Source of the DNA: Arion vulgaris
Taxonomy: Eukaryota; Mollusca; Gastropoda; Stylommatophora; Arionidae
Length of the DNA stretch: 64,000 bases
Assembly (NCBI GenBank): GCA_020796225.1
Contig: CM036753.1
Location: 78,017,441 to 78,081,440, forward strand
Direction: 5' to 3'
A program made the position numbers and the translations under genes. The notes beneath the pieces are model-generated. The model saw only the letters and a list, made by a program, of their open reading frames with translations. It searched no databases and was not told the DNA's origin. Of this stretch, positions 63,181 to 64,000 are shown one piece after another; the stretch's first letter is position 1, and the number at the start of each line of letters is the position of its first letter.

Positions 63181-63425
63181 CTTCTTCTTAAACCTCCATA
63201 TCGACCACTTGTTAAACCACTTTTATGATTTATGTGATCTGAGCCTAAGAGCGGTTGTACTATTTTTGCCAGTTATGCGTCTACAATTTCGTCAGCACAT
63301 CAGATTTATTCGATGCTTTTAATTTACTAGGGTAGCTTTCCTAAGCCCCCTACCCCAGTCACCTCTTACAACATACCTTGTTGGTCGCAGCATTGCTATT
63401 CTTTGCTTCCCTTGGGTTGGGGGAT
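63177..63425 (-). mobile_element. SINE-D, minus strand
   Basis: CTTCTTCTTCTTAAACC to TTGCTTCCCTTGGGTTGGGG; it sits at the right edge of the 94-bp array, its GAA tail touching the last unit. Confidence 0.87.
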
Positions 63426-63469
63426 ATAGTATTCAATATTGAGGTATTTTATAACAAGCTGGGTTTTTA

Positions 63470-63625
63470 TAAGCTCGTCTGCTATGAATTCAGACGTAGT
63501 CATTGTGTATAATATGACGCTTCTGACTGATTTTTTGCGTATGGCTTGTTTTTCTTATCATTAGTGACATATGTCATTCAGGCAAGCTCTGCTTCGACTT
63601 GTAATTTAGATTTCCAAGTAAAGGA
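63470..63625 (+). repeat. Dispersed repeat R1 copy
   Basis: TGAATTCAGACGTAGTCATT to GTAATTTAGATTTCCAAGTAA; see 30085-30235. Confidence 0.65.
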
Positions 63626-63702
63626 TCAGGGTCTCATGTAGTCCAACAGCGTACCACGTGCACACAGAGAATTTTTGGCCAAGCTGGCCTCAAACCCCGG
63701 AA

Positions 63703-64000
63703 TTCTACGGTAAGTGGATACTAGCGCAGAGTGTTAGAAAGAACATATTTCTACGGTAAGTGGATACTAGGGCAGAGTGTTAGAAAGAACATATTTCTAC
63801 GGTAAGTGGATACTAGCGCAGAGTGTTAGAAAGAACATATTTCTACGGTAAGTGGATACTAGCGCAGAGTGTTAGAAAGAACATATTTCTACGGTAAGTG
63901 GATACTAGCGCAGAGTGTTAGAAAGAATATATTTCTACGGTAAGTGGATACTAGCACAGAGTGTTAGAAAGAATATATTTCTATGTGGTTTCTGTAGAGT
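63703..64000. repeat. 47-bp minisatellite, 6+ copies, continues beyond window
   Basis: Unit TTCTACGGTAAGTGGATACT plus AGCGCAGAGTGTTAGAAAGA plus ACATATT, nearly identical. The last visible unit begins to diverge (CTATGTGG). Confidence 0.93.

Overview
The window looks like intergenic or intronic DNA from an animal genome, most likely a lophotrochozoan (mollusc-like) invertebrate. It is AT-rich by eye. I see no rRNA, no functional tRNA, no bacterial-type operon and no long intact host gene. Nearly everything recognisable is a mobile element or a tandem repeat: 5'-truncated non-LTR retrotransposons (LINEs), several tRNA-derived or tRNA-like SINE families, Penelope-like element (PLE) 3' ends, one hAT-like MITE family, and about twenty-five minisatellite arrays with units of roughly 14-94 bp. 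The mollusc call is an inference from the LINE tail types, the number of SINE families and the minisatellite load; no species is proposed.

Layout. 0-5 kb: SINE-A, SINE-B, SINE-C and SINE-E copies, and a SINE/LINE chimera at 2438-2963. 5-8 kb: a MITE, a SINE-D, a 62-bp array, and a LINE tail split by a second LINE (6235-7785). 8-16 kb: scattered SINE pieces, a 48-bp array (12.9-13.4 kb), a possible host exon (14.36-14.65 kb) and short arrays. 16-22 kb: a PLE endonuclease fragment, a long MITE relative, RNase-H-type LINE pieces, the 19.35-19.86 kb array, and a SINE inside a SINE (20.35-20.81 kb). 22-27 kb: SINE-E and three minus-strand LINE copies (22765-26490), then SINE-A inside SINE-D. 27-35 kb: mostly minisatellites. 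35-47 kb: LINE tails, including the youngest-looking one (45964-46888), and arrays at 38.5, 40.0 and 41.3 kb. 47-56 kb: SINE-F, SINE-D, SINE-C and a PLE end. 57-64 kb: a 1-kb array of 20-bp units, then arrays of 19, about 94 and 47 bp, the last running off the window.

There is no gene network here. What links the parts is retrotransposition and its aftermath. Many copies keep clean target-site duplications (TSDs), which give insertion order. Several minisatellites are built from pieces of the LINE, SINE or PLE next to them, so decayed transposons appear to seed tandem arrays in this genome. The LINEs are 5'-truncated, most are also frameshifted or contain stops, and none encodes a full protein.

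SINE labels used below are local to this window. SINE-A: heads GCGTCTGTAGCTTAGGGG (A1) or the related A2 head, tail ending near CCTGTAAAGGATATGCCACG. SINE-B: head CTGCCCAGCGTGTTCG. SINE-C: starts CGCCCGAGTGGTTACC. SINE-D: starts CGCCCGTGTGGTGCCG. SINE-E: starts GGGACTGCCTAGAG. SINE-F: tail (AATC)n. SINE-G: contains GGTTCGAATCC after GCRATGGG. R1-R3 are dispersed repeats of unknown class.
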